From positions 79,782,338 to 79,846,337 of the forward strand of contig CM043953.1 in assembly GCA_014529385.2 (NCBI GenBank): a DNA stretch of 64,000 nucleotides, written 5' to 3'. This document shows, one piece after another, positions 1 to 10,508 of this stretch. How positions within the stretch are numbered: the stretch's first letter is position 1; each line of letters opens with the position of its first letter. This stretch comes from Adiantum capillus-veneris. Lineage: Eukaryota > Streptophyta > Polypodiopsida > Polypodiales > Pteridaceae. The notes below the pieces were generated by a model. The model worked only from the letters and a program-made list of their open reading frames with translations, made no database searches and had not been told where the DNA came from. A program made the translations under genes and the position numbers.

Positions 1-640
1 TAGCAAGGTGAAAATCATTTCATTAACAAAGTGACTACCCCTATCACTGGTGATCTCCAGTGGACATTCAAACCTGCAAAAAATATTTTCATACATGAAC
101 TTAGCTACAGTGTTGCCAGTGTAATCGGTTGTCGCCAGTACTTCAGCCCACTTAGTTGCATAATCTGTAGCCACCAACAGACACTTCCGGTTACCAGGTT
201 GTGCCGGAGGAGCAATTGCACCCACAAAATCCTTACCCCATCGCTCAAAGGGCAGCCATGCCATAGAGGCAATTGCATCCCGAAAACATACGGCCACCAT
301 AGACCACTGTAGATCTTTTGGACAGTGATGTGACCAGGGTAATGGTCACCAGTGGGACCACTATAGGCAATTGCATCCCGAAAACATACGGCCACCATAG
401 ACCACTCTGTAGATCCTTTGGGCAGTGATGTGACCAGGGTAATGGCCACCAGTGGGACCACTATGGACATCTTCGAGAATGTTCTCAACTTTTTGAGGAG
501 AGAGACACCGTCTTAGAACACCATCTGGTCCTGACTTGTAGAGCTGGGCATCTTCGAGAATGTTCTCAACCTCATGAGGAGAGACACTGTCTCATAACAC
601 CATCCGGTCTCGACTTGTAGAGCTGGCCTTCAATCAGAGT
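1..640 (-). pseudogene. Integrase fragment (zinc-binding and catalytic core) of G1a
   Basis: The reverse strand of about 640-270 encodes the H2C2 zinc-binding segment of a gypsy integrase, with a GHYPGHIT-type histidine motif and an LWWPY stretch. The reverse strand of 262-1 reads as the integrase catalytic core, with a LLVATDYATKWAE block and an ITSDRGSHF block containing the second catalytic Asp. The zinc-binding part is disrupted by two local duplications, so no single frame spans the domain. In the intact element this enzyme would insert the cDNA into the genome; here it is non-functional. Confidence 0.8.
269..626. repeat. Two adjacent direct duplications inside the integrase remnant
   Basis: A unit of about 97-100 bp starting at GGCAATTGCATCCCG occurs at 269-365 and again at 366-466. 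Next to it, a unit of about 81 bp starting at CATCTTCGAGAATG occurs at 468-548 and 549-626. The copies differ by a few substitutions and small indels. They repeat integrase-coding sequence, so they are secondary duplications and not element termini. Confidence 0.75.
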
Positions 641-654
641 GAATGGCCTAGACC

Positions 655-1250
655 TTAAAAGCAATCTTCTCTTTTACAGTGGAGACGCATTCTCAGGGTA
701 CAGACCAATCGATAGCAAATGTAAGACATCCCCGTACCATTCTGGAGTAGTATCCACCTTAGAGAGACTGCTATCAGGAAAGTCATTTGCAACCCCTGTG
801 TCTTCTTCACCTGTGTGAATGCAAGAGAGGTGGTCAACAAGGACATGATGTTTGCCGGGTCTGAGTACCACTTCAAAATCAAACTCTTAAAATAAGAGTA
901 GCCATCGCCATACTCGACCTGCAACTTGCGGCTTATTACGCAAATAGCGCAGGGCATGGTGATCAGTAATAATTGTGAAGTGGACCCCCAATAAATAATG
1001 GTGAAATTTTTGTAACGCATACACAATAGCCAAATCTTCCCTTTTTGAGGTGCTATAGTTGCGCTCTGCTTTGGTGAGCAGGCGACTTGCATAGTGAACA
1101 GGGCGATCCAAGTTGTACTCCTTACTAGGCTGAGTGAGCACAACACCTACAACCAGTTGACTGCCATCAGTATGCACATGAAAAGGAAGAGACCAATCGG
1201 GAGCCAGTAGAATCGGTGCTTCAGTGAGGCGTTTTTTGAGATATGCAAAT
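655..1250 (-). pseudogene. RNase H domain of G1a
   Basis: The reverse strand encodes the RNase H-like domain of a gypsy polyprotein. Visible blocks are HTDGSQLVVG near the start, VHYASRLLTKAERNYST in the middle, and ITDHHALRYL followed by NKPQVAGRVWRWL. It ends with a DHLSCIHTGEEDTG-like segment. These match the RNase H block at 11480-12070 in order and spacing. The reading is split between two frames, 1177-887 and 871-674, so a frameshift is present. In a live element this domain would degrade the RNA strand during cDNA synthesis. Confidence 0.85.
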
Positions 1251-1252
1251 GC

Positions 1253-2225
1253 TTAAGCTTCAGGTTTGGACCATTGGAAGGATACAGTAGCACTGGTGAG
1301 TTGGGTTAGTGGTTGAGCAACATGTGCATACATGCATATAAACCTGCGATGATAGCCTTTATGGCCGACAAAGCTCTGAGCACCTCTAGGGTTGATTGGA
1401 GGTGGTAACTTCAAGATTGCTACTATCTTCTCTAGGTCAGGCGCTGAACCTTTACCAGACACTACATGGCCTAGAAGTGTACCTTCAGTGACCAAAAAAT
1501 GACATTTGTTCGGATTGAGTTTCAAGCGTGCCTCTCTGCACCTGAGAAAGACAGCAGAGAGCTGAGCGAGGTGCTCCATTGGGGTTGAACACGGAGCACC
1601 CGAGAAAGTTGAAAAATCATCCATGAAGATGCGAAGATGATCTTTAAGTAAAGGAAAAAATACTGCTCGATTGAAAAAAGGTGGAGCATTTCTCAACCCA
1701 AAGGACATTCGAGTGTAGATAAAGCCCGTGGAGTCACGAAAGCCGTTATATCTGATCACCTGGATGGATGCCGAACTGGTTGTATCCACTTAACCCATCC
1801 ATGAAATTGTACAATACATGTCCTGCTACTTCTTCTAGCACACGCTCAGTGAAAGGTGTGGGAAAACCATCTGGAATAGTTACCTTGTTCAGAGCGCGGT
1901 AATCTACGCACACACAGATTTTATTGGACTCCTACCACTCGAAGTGCTCCACAGGTACAATGATCCTTGCCTCTTGCATTTTTTTCTAGCTCTGACTTGA
2001 CAGCTTCTGCATACTTTGGGTTGAGCTTGTAAGCTCGGCCTTTGACAAGCTTAGCCCCTTCAACCAGAGGGATAGTATGGACACCCAATTCTAGTGAGAT
2101 CCCTTCCAAATCCTTGTAGGGCCAAGCAAAAACGTCTCTAAAAGAGTGCATTACAGAGACTACCTGATCGAGTAGCATGGGATGCTCCCATAAACAAGCT
2201 GCTAAGAGGATGTGCTGAGGGTTGT
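1253..2225 (-). pseudogene. Reverse transcriptase region of G1a
   Basis: From 2170 downward the reverse strand encodes the linker and RT of a Ty3/gypsy pol. It includes MHSFRDVFAWPYKDLEG, HTIPLVEGAK, KGRAYKLNPKYAEA, the catalytic FMDD in IFMDDFSTFS, a KCHFLV block and an SFVGHKGYHRRFI block. The corresponding blocks in 10509-11480 are nearly the same. The frame breaks near 1921-1800, so the finger part and the palm lie in different frames. Confidence 0.85.
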
Positions 2226-2690
2226 CTCTGCAAACTGACTGTACCACTTGTCTGCTAATCCATCCAAGGTAGATGGGAAGAGTACCAAGTAGGCATCTTC
2301 TCGGTTGAGGCCACAACCTCTGCAGAGAGAAACAAACCTCCGGGCATGGTCGTCAGCATCTTCTGTGGAGAGACCTTTGAAAGTCGGAAACTTAATGTTC
2401 TCCTTAGCTAGAACTTGTGAGTTCTTCCATGGTTGTCTGTGTAGGAGCTTGTTGCACTAGAGCTTGCTGTAACACGGTGGGTGAGAAGTTTATTGATGGG
2501 GGTGATCGGGAGGTATAGAACTGGTTGAGGAAGAAGGTGGGGGTAATGGGGCTGGTGGACTTCGGGTTGGCACGAACGGTTGACGCTTCTTGTGGTAGTA
2601 CTTCAAGGGACTTAGTAGTGGGCTTTGTCGCTCTTTTGACTGCCTTGTGTGTGTCGTGCAGTAACCAGAACCCACCCAAGCTTTGAGCAC
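2225..2690 (-). pseudogene. Gag fragment (retrotrans_gag domain) of G1a
   Basis: The reverse strand starts with a Lys/Pro/Ser-rich leader (2690-2404), followed by a gag-like block reading NIKFPTFKGLSTEDADDHAR and LDGLADKWYSQF. That is the usual plant Ty3 gag core with a conserved WY pair. The zinc knuckles and protease that should follow are absent: the sequence passes into the RT linker near 2225. Gag normally forms the particle that houses reverse transcription. This copy is truncated. Confidence 0.7.
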
Positions 2691-2719
2691 TGAACGAAGA
2701 CCTTTACCTCACATTGGTC

Positions 2720-2890
2720 CAGACTCCTCTAGACCAGGGCGAGTGACTTGCTCTTAGCTAGACCTGGACGAGAGAGACTAGACCCAGCCTGGAGACTACT
2801 AGACCAGGACGAGAGACTTAGATGAAGACGAGTGACGAGACTAGCTGGTCTAGTCTTGAGCTGGACAGACCAAGCTGGACTACTCTAGTC
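2720..2890. repeat. Degenerate CTAGACCAGG/GACGAGAGACT repeats
   Basis: About 170 bp are made of imperfect copies of CTAGACCAGG and GACGAGAGACT-like words in alternating order. In the minus orientation they sit between the LTR-like segment and the gag start of G1a, which is the untranslated leader. No ORF or known motif is visible. Confidence 0.5.
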
Positions 2891-2996
2891 CAGACAAACA
2901 CGAGAGAGCTTAAACGAGCTAGCTCCTTGATCTGTAGGCACAGTGGAGTGAAACTTCAGTTGAGGTCCCATCGTGATTGCCAAAAATGAGAGCACC

Positions 2997-3500
2997 TGTA
3001 GCGGAGGTAGTGTGTCGTGCCCTCTATAGTGGGTGCTCCTCAATGCAATGTGCATGATATCTCTCCACAGAATGCGAACACAGAAGAAAAAGAACAACAG
3101 AGCAACCACAGTACGACTCAACAGAACCTGAACATGAACAGCATGAACATCGACAAACTCAAAGAAACGATACAAACTTTGGCATGGCAACTCACTCAGC
3201 TCCAGTCCAGATCTCACAAGTACAGTGGGGGTGTCGAGGCTCAACTTTACAGGGATGGTGTAGACATGCTGTGTGTACTGAAGATAATGGACCCTAGATC
3301 CCAGACCACACAAAAAGAGAGAATGATAAACCCAAACAGCTACAGATATATACAACATGAAGAGCCACCAACGGCCGCAAAATATCCACTCCAGCTGAGT
3401 CTATCTCTGAACTCTGAGGTGGTGCGCTGGCCACGTGTCGACTGGACCACCACCCGTATCCCTGCCACGTGTCACAGTCACCGACCATCCAGTGTCAACT
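2997..3500 (-). repeat. Probable LTR segment of G1a
   Basis: The minus strand of about 3360-2997 is clearly homologous to the plus strand of 27440-27700 at the far end of another element. Both contain GAGGAGCACCCACT and both end in a CGCTACA-type terminus (at 2997 and 27700), as expected of an LTR ending in CA. The upstream border on this copy is uncertain. A 163-codon plus-strand frame at 3017-3508 is antisense to this segment and has no homologous counterpart. Confidence 0.5.
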
Positions 3501-5750
3501 CTAACTAACGGCCTATCCCGTGCCCATGACACTGTAGCCCTGCTACAACTCTTGATGGCCAATCCCTGCCTTTGGTGAATAATTCAAGAGTAAAGGCTTA
3601 TTGGACCAAGTCAGAGGCCAATGTTGTGCAGTTCACTCCCACTTAGCCACCATCTCGTCTCTGTCAGAGCCTTTCAGATCAGTAACTTCGACCCTTTAGT
3701 CACCCTGTCACCCATCTAGCCTCAACATTTGTCACCGTCCTCCTTCCCTATCTACTGTTGTGAGTTAGTTTTCTTCTCATGAAGAGTTGTCGCCTTTTTC
3801 GAGCCCATGTAATTTTTTTGTCTTCACATCACCTCTTATGGTCACTCCTACCTAATGAATCTGCAGCATATTGTGGCACTTAAAATTGATCAATATGTCG
3901 TTGCGTTTGATGCCCTTTTGCGAACCTTCAATAGCTATGTAGTAGTTTTGGTTGGTGTCTCTTCTCCGAAACCCATTTCGAAACCCCATGGCTACTACAC
4001 ATGGAGCTACTGTTCAATGATTGATGGAGCTGTACACGCTGGCACCTATGGCTCTGAGCGGCCTTACTATCGTTCCGTAGAATGCTTGAGATAGCTGTTT
4101 CATGCGAATGCTTCCACTTTCAATGATACACCATATAAGTAGAAGCTCATGGCAGTGGATTTTTTTCCGCTGCTTTGTGGTCTGCTCCTACGGCACACCT
4201 ACACAGAATGCTCCGTGGCTCAGGTAGAGAGATCTCTTCCTACTAAGGACATGCATACATTGTTAGTTTGATGTTTTCCTTCTGATATATGATTTTTGAT
4301 GCATACAAAGGCATGGTTGATTTCGTGGGGAGGGCACAGTTTGGAGATGGGAAAGACCGACTAGAACAGACTTTAACACAATTGGAACAAATCTACAACC
4401 ACTTCAAACACTTGCACTGAGAGAGAACGTAACACTTGAGATGAGACACGATGAGAAGGAGGTCCTCACTCAGATGCACTGGCCTGTCAACTAGGTGCCC
4501 CTTGCCATATTTCCTTATATCAAGCTCTCAAGTTGTGTGTACAACTGTCAGATAGAGCCCCTCCGCAAAGTCTTAAGAGTGCTAATGGCTCCCCCAAGGC
4601 ACAGATTTATAGGCCCTTGGCCCACTGCTTTAAAGTCTTCAACAAGCCTAACAAGGCAACTGCTTTTAATAGTAGTTTCCAAAAAGCTCTAAAATCAACG
4701 TTTTCAACAACTGACCACCCCAAAAAGAAACTCAGTATAACCTCCATGTACAACTGAACACTCCTGAGGTGTGCAAGCTTGGTCCAGCTCACTCAACAAT
4801 CGGCTCTTCCTCTTAAGGTCTGGTACAGGTCATGCCACATCACTGAGATGTGACAGAGACAAGGAACAGTTTTGTTTGGGACTGAGTTATTCTACTAATT
4901 CCTAGTTGATGTGAAAATCACAGTGGAATTATGCACTATATTATACATATATTGTCAGGTTATGGACAATTCCAGTCTGTTACAGTATGGTTATAAGATT
5001 GATGGTTATGGTGGGATATGATTGGTCCTACAAGAACTGAATCTGGTATGGTTAATGGAAGTATTCTAAGCCTAATCCAAGCCTGATATTTCTCAATACG
5101 CCCCATACTTTGTTGACAAATTATGTGTACATTGTGCCTATCATGTCAATGCCTGTTTAGCCTTTGGTGTTGGCAGGACAGGATGTGAGTGCCGGCACAG
5201 TGTACTTCAAGCCTTTGAGTCAGACTGACATCTTGAGGGTTATCCTAAGATGTGTGTGCTGGCAGGGGTACCTACTTTGGCTTTGCTCCTATGACTATGA
5301 ACATGCACTCTATCAGGGTTGACATGAAAAAAAACCCACTATGATGCTGACAGCTGCAGCGCTATGAAAAGCAAGAAAACCAATACGATGCTAATATCAG
5401 CCACAGCGCTATGGGGGAATTTTTTTTTTATACAATTCTGATATTCAATATGATGCTGCAACAAAAAGCGACAACATCTTGCTGTGTGGGAGAGGACCTG
5501 CTGTTGCTGGCTACGACCAAGAGCCGACGAACCCAGAGCAGGAGGAGAACTCCATGCTGCTGTTCAGTGTACCAGAGAGAAGCTGTGGAAGAACACCTGG
5601 GATACAACTTGATTTCCTCACATGGATGGCAAGTTCATGGTATGAGCCTGGAAAGAAACAAAATGCTTTTTCAACAGAGGACACAAAGCTGCAAGAATTG
5701 CTCGAGGAGCGCTGCTGTTGGCAACGGGCCCTGCGAGCTCTTGTTTTGTG
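3501..5750. other. No recognisable gene
   Basis: Only short, unconvincing frames are present. Near 5337-5470 an imperfect direct repeat carries GATGCTGACAG / GATGCTAATATCAG followed by CAGCGCTATG. A 132-codon plus-strand frame (5411-5809) overlaps the start of the LINE at 5751 and resembles nothing I recognise. The stretch may be an old repeat or intronic sequence. Confidence 0.4.
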
Positions 5751-5779
5751 AAGATTGGCCTCCTGGCCAAGTACAAGGC

Positions 5780-6330
5780 TCAGTCGTCTGCAAACTCAGC
5801 GTCAAATAGCTCATCTCCCCGAATGGGAAGTGCTAAGCCACGTAAACCAACCTGCTGCGATACCAAAAACCTGCTCATCGCCTCAGCATACAACAGAGAG
5901 AGGAAGGGGGCAAGAGGGCAGCCCTGTCTGACCGAAAGTGTGAGCATGAAGCCATCACCTCTACCTCTTGACAAAAGTACCTGACTGTGTGCTTGTCTGT
6001 ACAAAGCTGACACCCCTCTGATCCAAGCATCTGAGAAGCCCATCCTGCGTAGAGTGCCCTCCAGAAAGTCTCAGTCAACTCTGTCTAGGCCTTCTCAAAA
6101 TTGAGAAGAAGAATCACCAGATCCTCACCACGGAGCCGCGCTAGGGCAGAAGCCTCCCAAAAAGAAAAGATGGTTGTCGAGGATACTACGCTCCTTGACA
6201 AAACCTATCTGAGTCCCATGTATAATGCTCTCTAGAAGTCGTTGAATCCTCAAACTCGTAGCCTTGGCAAGAATTTTGTAGGCTGAGTTGAGGATGGTGA
6301 TGGGGCGCCACTGTCGAATATCATCCAAGG
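5780..6330 (-). pseudogene. Reverse transcriptase fragment of L1-A copy a
   Basis: The minus strand encodes RT blocks of an L1-type ORF2: IRQWRPITILNSAYKILAKA, TQIGFVKERSILDN, SVRQGCPLAPF, and the catalytic loop AEFADD, where it ends. The blocks lie in different frames, and the segment between KERSILDN and the AWIRGV block is damaged. The same blocks occur in order at 36150-36720 in the full-length copy. Confidence 0.85.
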
Positions 6331-6805
6331 AGCCAAAACTTGGCCAATGGCCAAAGAGTCTGAAGCATGTCTGTAACCCCTAGGTCTCCCATGTGATGAG
6401 AGAACTCTAGGGCCTGTGTCTGTAGCCACTCCAACACTGAGTCTAAAGTCCACTCAGTCTGGTCCCTGCCGCAAAGGGGAAAAGAGAAGCCAACCGCTCA
6501 CTACAAGACCTCTATCCCCCTAGCTGCAAGGAACAAAACATGAACCCTGAAGCAGGCTGCCTCAAGGTCTGGTGAGGAGTCACCGAGAAACTGTGTAAAG
6601 TCGTAGGCAAAGAAGTCCCACTAACGCCGAATGTCGAAGCTCGTCAGACCACGAGGGACTGCTGCAAAGGGAGACGTTCGTAGCAGAAGAGGGGGTCGCA
6701 AGAAAGGCTGTCCCTCTCTCGCCAAGTGACTCGTGGCAAAGGCGCTGCCAAGAGAGGGGGCGAGGGGGATCGGCAAAGGTAGGAGGGCGAGGTAGGAGGC
6801 GCGGG

Positions 6806-6836
<31 letters not shown>

Positions 6837-7837
6837 TATCGAGGGTGAGGCTGAGGTGGGGGTTGGAGCAGAGACCTCGTCCTGCAGAAGAGGGCCGAAT
6901 CGGTTTCCTGTGGAAACCCATTGCTGCTAGGCAGGCGCCTCGGAACCACGCTGAGTGCCGGGCTGTCGCTGTGGCCCCTGCCGTCGTCGACCACGAACCT
7001 GCTGCTATCCATCCTCTGCTTGAGTTCCCAGGCTCGGAGGGTGGCTCTGCGTGTGTGCTGTATGTTTCTGCCTGCTGCTGCTGGCCAGCCATTGAAGGCT
7101 GGGGCTGGGCCTGTGGTGTAGGTCGGAGCCTCCTCCGTAGACAGGCCTTCGCAAGATGGCCTATCTGTCGACAAATGAAGCACTGATTCGGGAGGCCCGA
7201 ATACTCCACACATGTCTAAACCAACCCCCACTCACCCGAGGAAGTAGGATGACCTTTGGGAGAGTGTGGGTGTCCCTAACCAGACACGAACTGAGGGAAT
7301 CCCGGCTGCCTTGGCAGCTACTCAGGCTGCCGGGCGAGGTGTCTCCAGGACAGTCCCAATTACTGAGCCTATCATGGACAAAAGTGGTAGGTACTCCCTC
7401 CTCAAACCAGGAAAGCATACGAAGATGGGAAGGTCTCCCTCCGCTACCACAACATCTGAAGCTGGGTCAAAACCATGTCTCTATTGTCGGAAGTTGGCTC
7501 GAACTGCTCGGATGGTCAGGGGACTCATCATGATGACCTTGAACACCATCTCGGAGGTCTCGAACTCTATCTGATAGTAGCCGCGTCTGAGGAACTGAAT
7601 GTCCAAGATGTTGCCCACCTCTGCGAGAAGGCGGGCCTGGAGAAGATCACACAGCTCTCCTTTGCTGGTCCTGGTGCCGAGAATCTTGCAGATGACGGAG
7701 GTGACCTGCAAGCGTTCCACCTCTGCGGCTAGGCTCGCTTGCTTTGTCGGTGAAAGAGCAAGTCGAATGGTGGGCTCAGCGGGGTCGAGCGAGGGGACTT
7801 CAGTAGAGTTCCTCTGTGGTGGAGCTTGAGCCTCCAT
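6331..7837 (-). pseudogene. ORF1 (CCHC RNA-binding protein) of L1-A copy a
   Basis: ORF1 starts at the ATG at 7837 (MEAQAPPQRNSTEV) and matches the ORF1 start of the copies at 32688 and 47840. It contains a conserved N-terminal domain with KILGTR and YYQIEFETSEM, then a CFICRQIGHLAKAC knuckle (CX2CX4HX4C, about 7180-7140), a Pro-rich tail with a run of G on the plus strand, and a C-terminal block reading FAYDFTQFL-like and AACFRVHVLF-like sequence. Frameshifts separate these parts. Such proteins bind the LINE RNA and form its ribonucleoprotein. Confidence 0.8.
6807..6833. repeat. Poly(G) tract in L1-A ORF1
   Basis: About 27 consecutive G on the plus strand (C on the coding strand) fall in the proline-rich section of L1-A ORF1. 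The same section in the other copies (33805-33820 and 46818-46830) has shorter runs, so the tract is unstable in length. Confidence 0.9.
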
Positions 7838-8111
7838 TTGTGTCTGCTGCTGCGGAGAAGAGGCGAAGAGATGAAGACGAGGGGGGAAGCTCCCGTTGGA
7901 CCAAACACGCCAAAGTAATTGGGGAGGCTCGACAAGCAGGATAGGCTAAAAAAATGAAGATATAGGCGGGTGGGGCAAAGGGAAAAAGGTTGCGGGCAAA
8001 AAAGTGGGCGGGAAAAACGAGGGCGGAAGGACAGGGTAGCGGCGGAGGTGGCTGGGCAGGCAAGCTGAGCGGGCAACGGGAGGTGGGCAGGGCACTAGGC
8101 AGCCGGGGCCC

Positions 8112-8114
<3 letters not shown>

Positions 8115-8146
<32 letters not shown>
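8115..8146. repeat. Poly(G) tract in L1-A 5' UTR
   Basis: About 32 consecutive G on the plus strand lie upstream of ORF1 of copy a. A second run is at 8250-8263. The corresponding leader of the copy at 32165 has a C run at 32263-32294, and the copy at 41526 has a G run at 47971-47989. A homopolymer at this place is therefore a family feature. Confidence 0.9.
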
Positions 8147-8149
<3 letters not shown>

Positions 8150-8404
8150 GCGACGGATAGTGGGCAAGCAGCGAGGAGGGGCAGTGGGCTGGGTTAAGCG
8201 AAACGGGGGCGGCTAGGGACTTGCATGCAGGGGGTACGCGAGGGCTTGGGGGGGGGGGGGGGGCGATGGTGAGGGAGGGGGGGGGAGGGGGAGGGTGCGG
8301 GCAGCAGAAGCGAGCCTCAACGCCAGATGCAAGCATTTTCAAGAGAATACAAGCACTCAAGTTACAAAGAGCATTTTAAGAGGAGAGGTCCTCTCTTAGA
8401 CAGG

Positions 8405-9413
8405 AAAAATCTCCACAGCAAGAGGCTTTAGAACAAATCAAGCGGGAGCTAGAGGAGCTCCGAGCACAGCAAGACACTAAGCCGCTGATGATGATGTGTT
8501 CCTCCCGTCGCTCTCCAGGGCATCCTCCTCAGGACTGCCCACTTAGAGCTTACTGCCATTTCTGTGAGAAACCTGGCCATGATGACAAAGAGTGCTATTA
8601 TATGAAGGGAATGCGGCAGCTACAACAGAGCCTCGCCCCCAACCTTCAACAAGGGTTGACACCTGCATCCAACATGGTTTCACCCTATGGCCATCAAAAC
8701 CCTATGCCACCTCTGCTGACAACACCTCATCAGCATCCGTCCCCATGCAGCAAGGGGCGAGACCACCTCACCCCTCCAATAGGCCAATTTTGTGCTACAG
8801 GTGCGGGGAGTATGGACATTATCAAAGCAAATGTCGGTTGCTAGAAGGGTCCCCTCCTTGCCGACACTGCCCTGAAGCTAAGGATCACTATAGTAAGGAC
8901 TGCCCAAGACAACACGCATCCACATCTGCAAGCACAAGCCAGAACCAACAGGAGTTTACATTCTCAAATATTAACCTAATCACAGTAAGCACCATTCCAC
9001 ATGCCCCGCTTTTCACTCTTGTAGTTGCCTCTCAAAATGGGTTGAAACAGGTGGAAGAGCCTGCAGGTGTGCTCACACGGGCACAGAGAGCTGCTCTTGG
9101 TCTCAGCCTCCCTGACGGTCCAACTTTTTCATCTCCAACAGGTAGTGCCAAGAGCCAACCTACCTCTCTTCCCTCAGATATTGATGGTGCTTGCATGGAA
9201 GCAGTAGAGGACTTGCAGAAGCTCAAGATACCAAAGCAAGCACTGATGAAAAGAGAGAAGCCTACAGCAGAGACTATCTTGAAAAACACCTTTCAGCAAG
9301 TGTCATTGTACGACATGCTTCGACTTGATGCAAATTTTCAAAGCGACACTCTTTCCATCATTCAATCTCTGTATCTTGGTGCAGGGCCTAGTGGCAGGCA
9401 CCTACCAGTGTAG
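8405..9413 (+). pseudogene. Gag C-terminal region with CCHC zinc knuckles (G1b)
   Basis: The coding sequence begins with a Gln/Glu-rich helix (8405-8487). Three Zn-knuckle motifs follow: CHFCEKPGHDDKEC (CX2CX4HX4C, near 8553), CYRCGEYGHYQSKC (near 8793) and CRHCPEAKDHYSKDC (CX2CX5HX4C, near 8858). The first knuckle lies in one frame (8488-8844) and the others in another (8592-9413), so one frameshift is present. The remainder to 9413 is a Ser/Thr/Gln-rich spacer before the protease. The protein would package element RNA. Confidence 0.8.
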
Positions 9414-9428
9414 CCCTTCGAGTCCTAC

Positions 9429-10214
9429 ATGATTTCTTTTCCCGCTACTCCGCTCACTGATTACAGAAGTCCTCGTCTCACCGCGTCTATTCTAGGGCGC
9501 GACTTCTCCGGTGTCATAGTGGATGGTGGACTGGGTATCAACTTAATGCCTGAATTCACTATGATGGCATTGGGTCTCCAGCCTACCCGGCCCGCTCCCT
9601 GTACAGTGACTTTGGCAGACCAAAGAATTGTCTATCTTGTGGGAATAGTAGACAAGGTCCCTTTGCAGGTACATGACTTCACATTCAACCTAGATTTTGT
9701 TATGGTTCGCCTCCCTCAGATTGAAGGCGGATTTCCGTTACTCATTGGAAGACCATGGCTCCGACACACAAAGGCATTACATGATTGGGGAATTGATTCA
9801 ATGTGGATATGTAGCCCGGGCTATCCGATGAAACCTATTCGCCTTGAAGGGAGAATGGATCTGGTGGTGAATCATAGTTCTCTATCAATGGAGTCAACTC
9901 CCCAACTGAACCTGCCTACTCCATCGGATGGACCAGAAGAAGACCTGCTGGAGTGGTTGGAGGCTACCCACTCTATGCCTTGCTATGTAGTCTCCATTCA
10001 AGGCTTGCCAGAGGAGGATACACCATCCTCCAATGTTGCTACAGTGGCTGAGCCCAGCGCACCGACTCCATTGCTCCCAGAGGTTGATAGCTCAGTTGGC
10101 CTCTCAGTAGAAGCCTTTGGACTTGGTAAGCCTATCAAAGACCATCGAAGGGGTAAGAAATCTCCTTTACAAGAGTTGACCCACGCCACACCCTCAAGCC
10201 TCACCTGTGTTTGA
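9429..10214 (+). CDS. Retroviral-type aspartic protease region (G1b)
   Basis: This is a 261-codon open frame. Residues about 18-45 read ILGRDFSGVIVDGGLGINLM, where the catalytic triad is DGG instead of the common DSG/DTG. That variant is frequent in plant Ty3 elements. The FPLLIGRPWLRHTKALHDWG block near residue 100 is the conserved C-terminal ILG-like part of retropepsin. A less conserved linker with acidic and Pro-rich sequence leads towards RT. The enzyme would cleave the element's polyprotein. It is the longest uninterrupted piece of G1b, but flanking pol parts are broken, so function is unlikely. Confidence 0.8.
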   Translation: MISFPATPLTDYRSPRLTASILGRDFSGVIVDGGLGINLMPEFTMMALGLQPTRPAPCTVTLADQRIVYLVGIVDKVPLQVHDFTFNLDFVMVRLPQIEGGFPLLIGRPWLRHTKALHDWGIDSMWICSPGYPMKPIRLEGRMDLVVNHSSLSMESTPQLNLPTPSDGPEEDLLEWLEATHSMPCYVVSIQGLPEEDTPSSNVATVAEPSAPTPLLPEVDSSVGLSVEAFGLGKPIKDHRRGKKSPLQELTHATPSSLTCV

Positions 10215-10508
10215 TACCCTACCTCAGTCCAAGCTATCCTATGTACCAGATGAACTTCCCTTCCATGAGCTTCCACCGGGATGGTTACAAGAAGAGTATG
10301 CCGATTTCAATATCGATCAAACGCCATCTCATGATGTCGGAAGCTCATAGAGGCGGCAAGGTCCTCTCTTCCTGATGCATCCTCGCCAACTACACCGCCC
10401 GACCCCGTGAGAGAAGTCGACCTAGGCAACCTTGACAACCATCAACCCATCTTGTGAGCCGCTTGGTTATGGGATCACCCCACGCTACTCGACCAGGTAA
10501 TCTCTTTC

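Larger units (their letters stand above)
1..3500 (-). mobile_element. Ty3/gypsy LTR retrotransposon, degenerate copy (G1a)
   Basis: Read on the minus strand, the order is LTR-like segment (about 3500-2997), leader (2996-2691), gag (2690-2225), RT (about 2225-1253), RNase H (1250-655) and integrase (640-1). This is the Ty3/gypsy order. The protein segments match the plus-strand copy at 8390-17080 closely, so both belong to one family. Frames are broken many times. The C-terminal half of gag and the whole protease are missing: gag reads directly into the linker before RT near 2225. The integrase end and the 3' LTR lie outside the window. This is a dead element. Confidence 0.85.
5751..8340 (-). 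mobile_element. L1-type LINE, L1-A copy a, internally deleted and 3'-truncated
   Basis: On the minus strand this element has a GC-rich 5' UTR with long homopolymer runs, an ORF1 with a CCHC knuckle (start codon at 7837), and part of the RT. Compared with the full copy at 32165-39050, ORF1 is joined near 6330 directly to the RT block beginning LDEIRQW. About 1.8 kb holding the endonuclease and the first part of RT is lost. The 3' end stops in the RT near 5751, so no poly(A) or target-site duplication survives. A 3' truncation is unusual for a LINE and points to later deletion or recombination. Confidence 0.85.

Noticed and set aside
3017-3508. 163-codon plus-strand ORF as a gene
   Set aside because: It is antisense to the LTR-like segment shared with 27440-27700, and no homologous frame is kept there.
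5411-5809. Cys/Arg-rich plus-strand ORF as a host gene
   Set aside because: No recognisable domain; it overlaps the LINE boundary at 5751 and lies in repeat-like sequence.
6845-7186. Plus-strand ORFs opposite L1-A ORF1 and ORF2 (also 7156-7829, 31010-31510, 36555-37536 and 46071-47122)
   Set aside because: All are antisense shadows of GC-rich LINE coding sequence without independent support.
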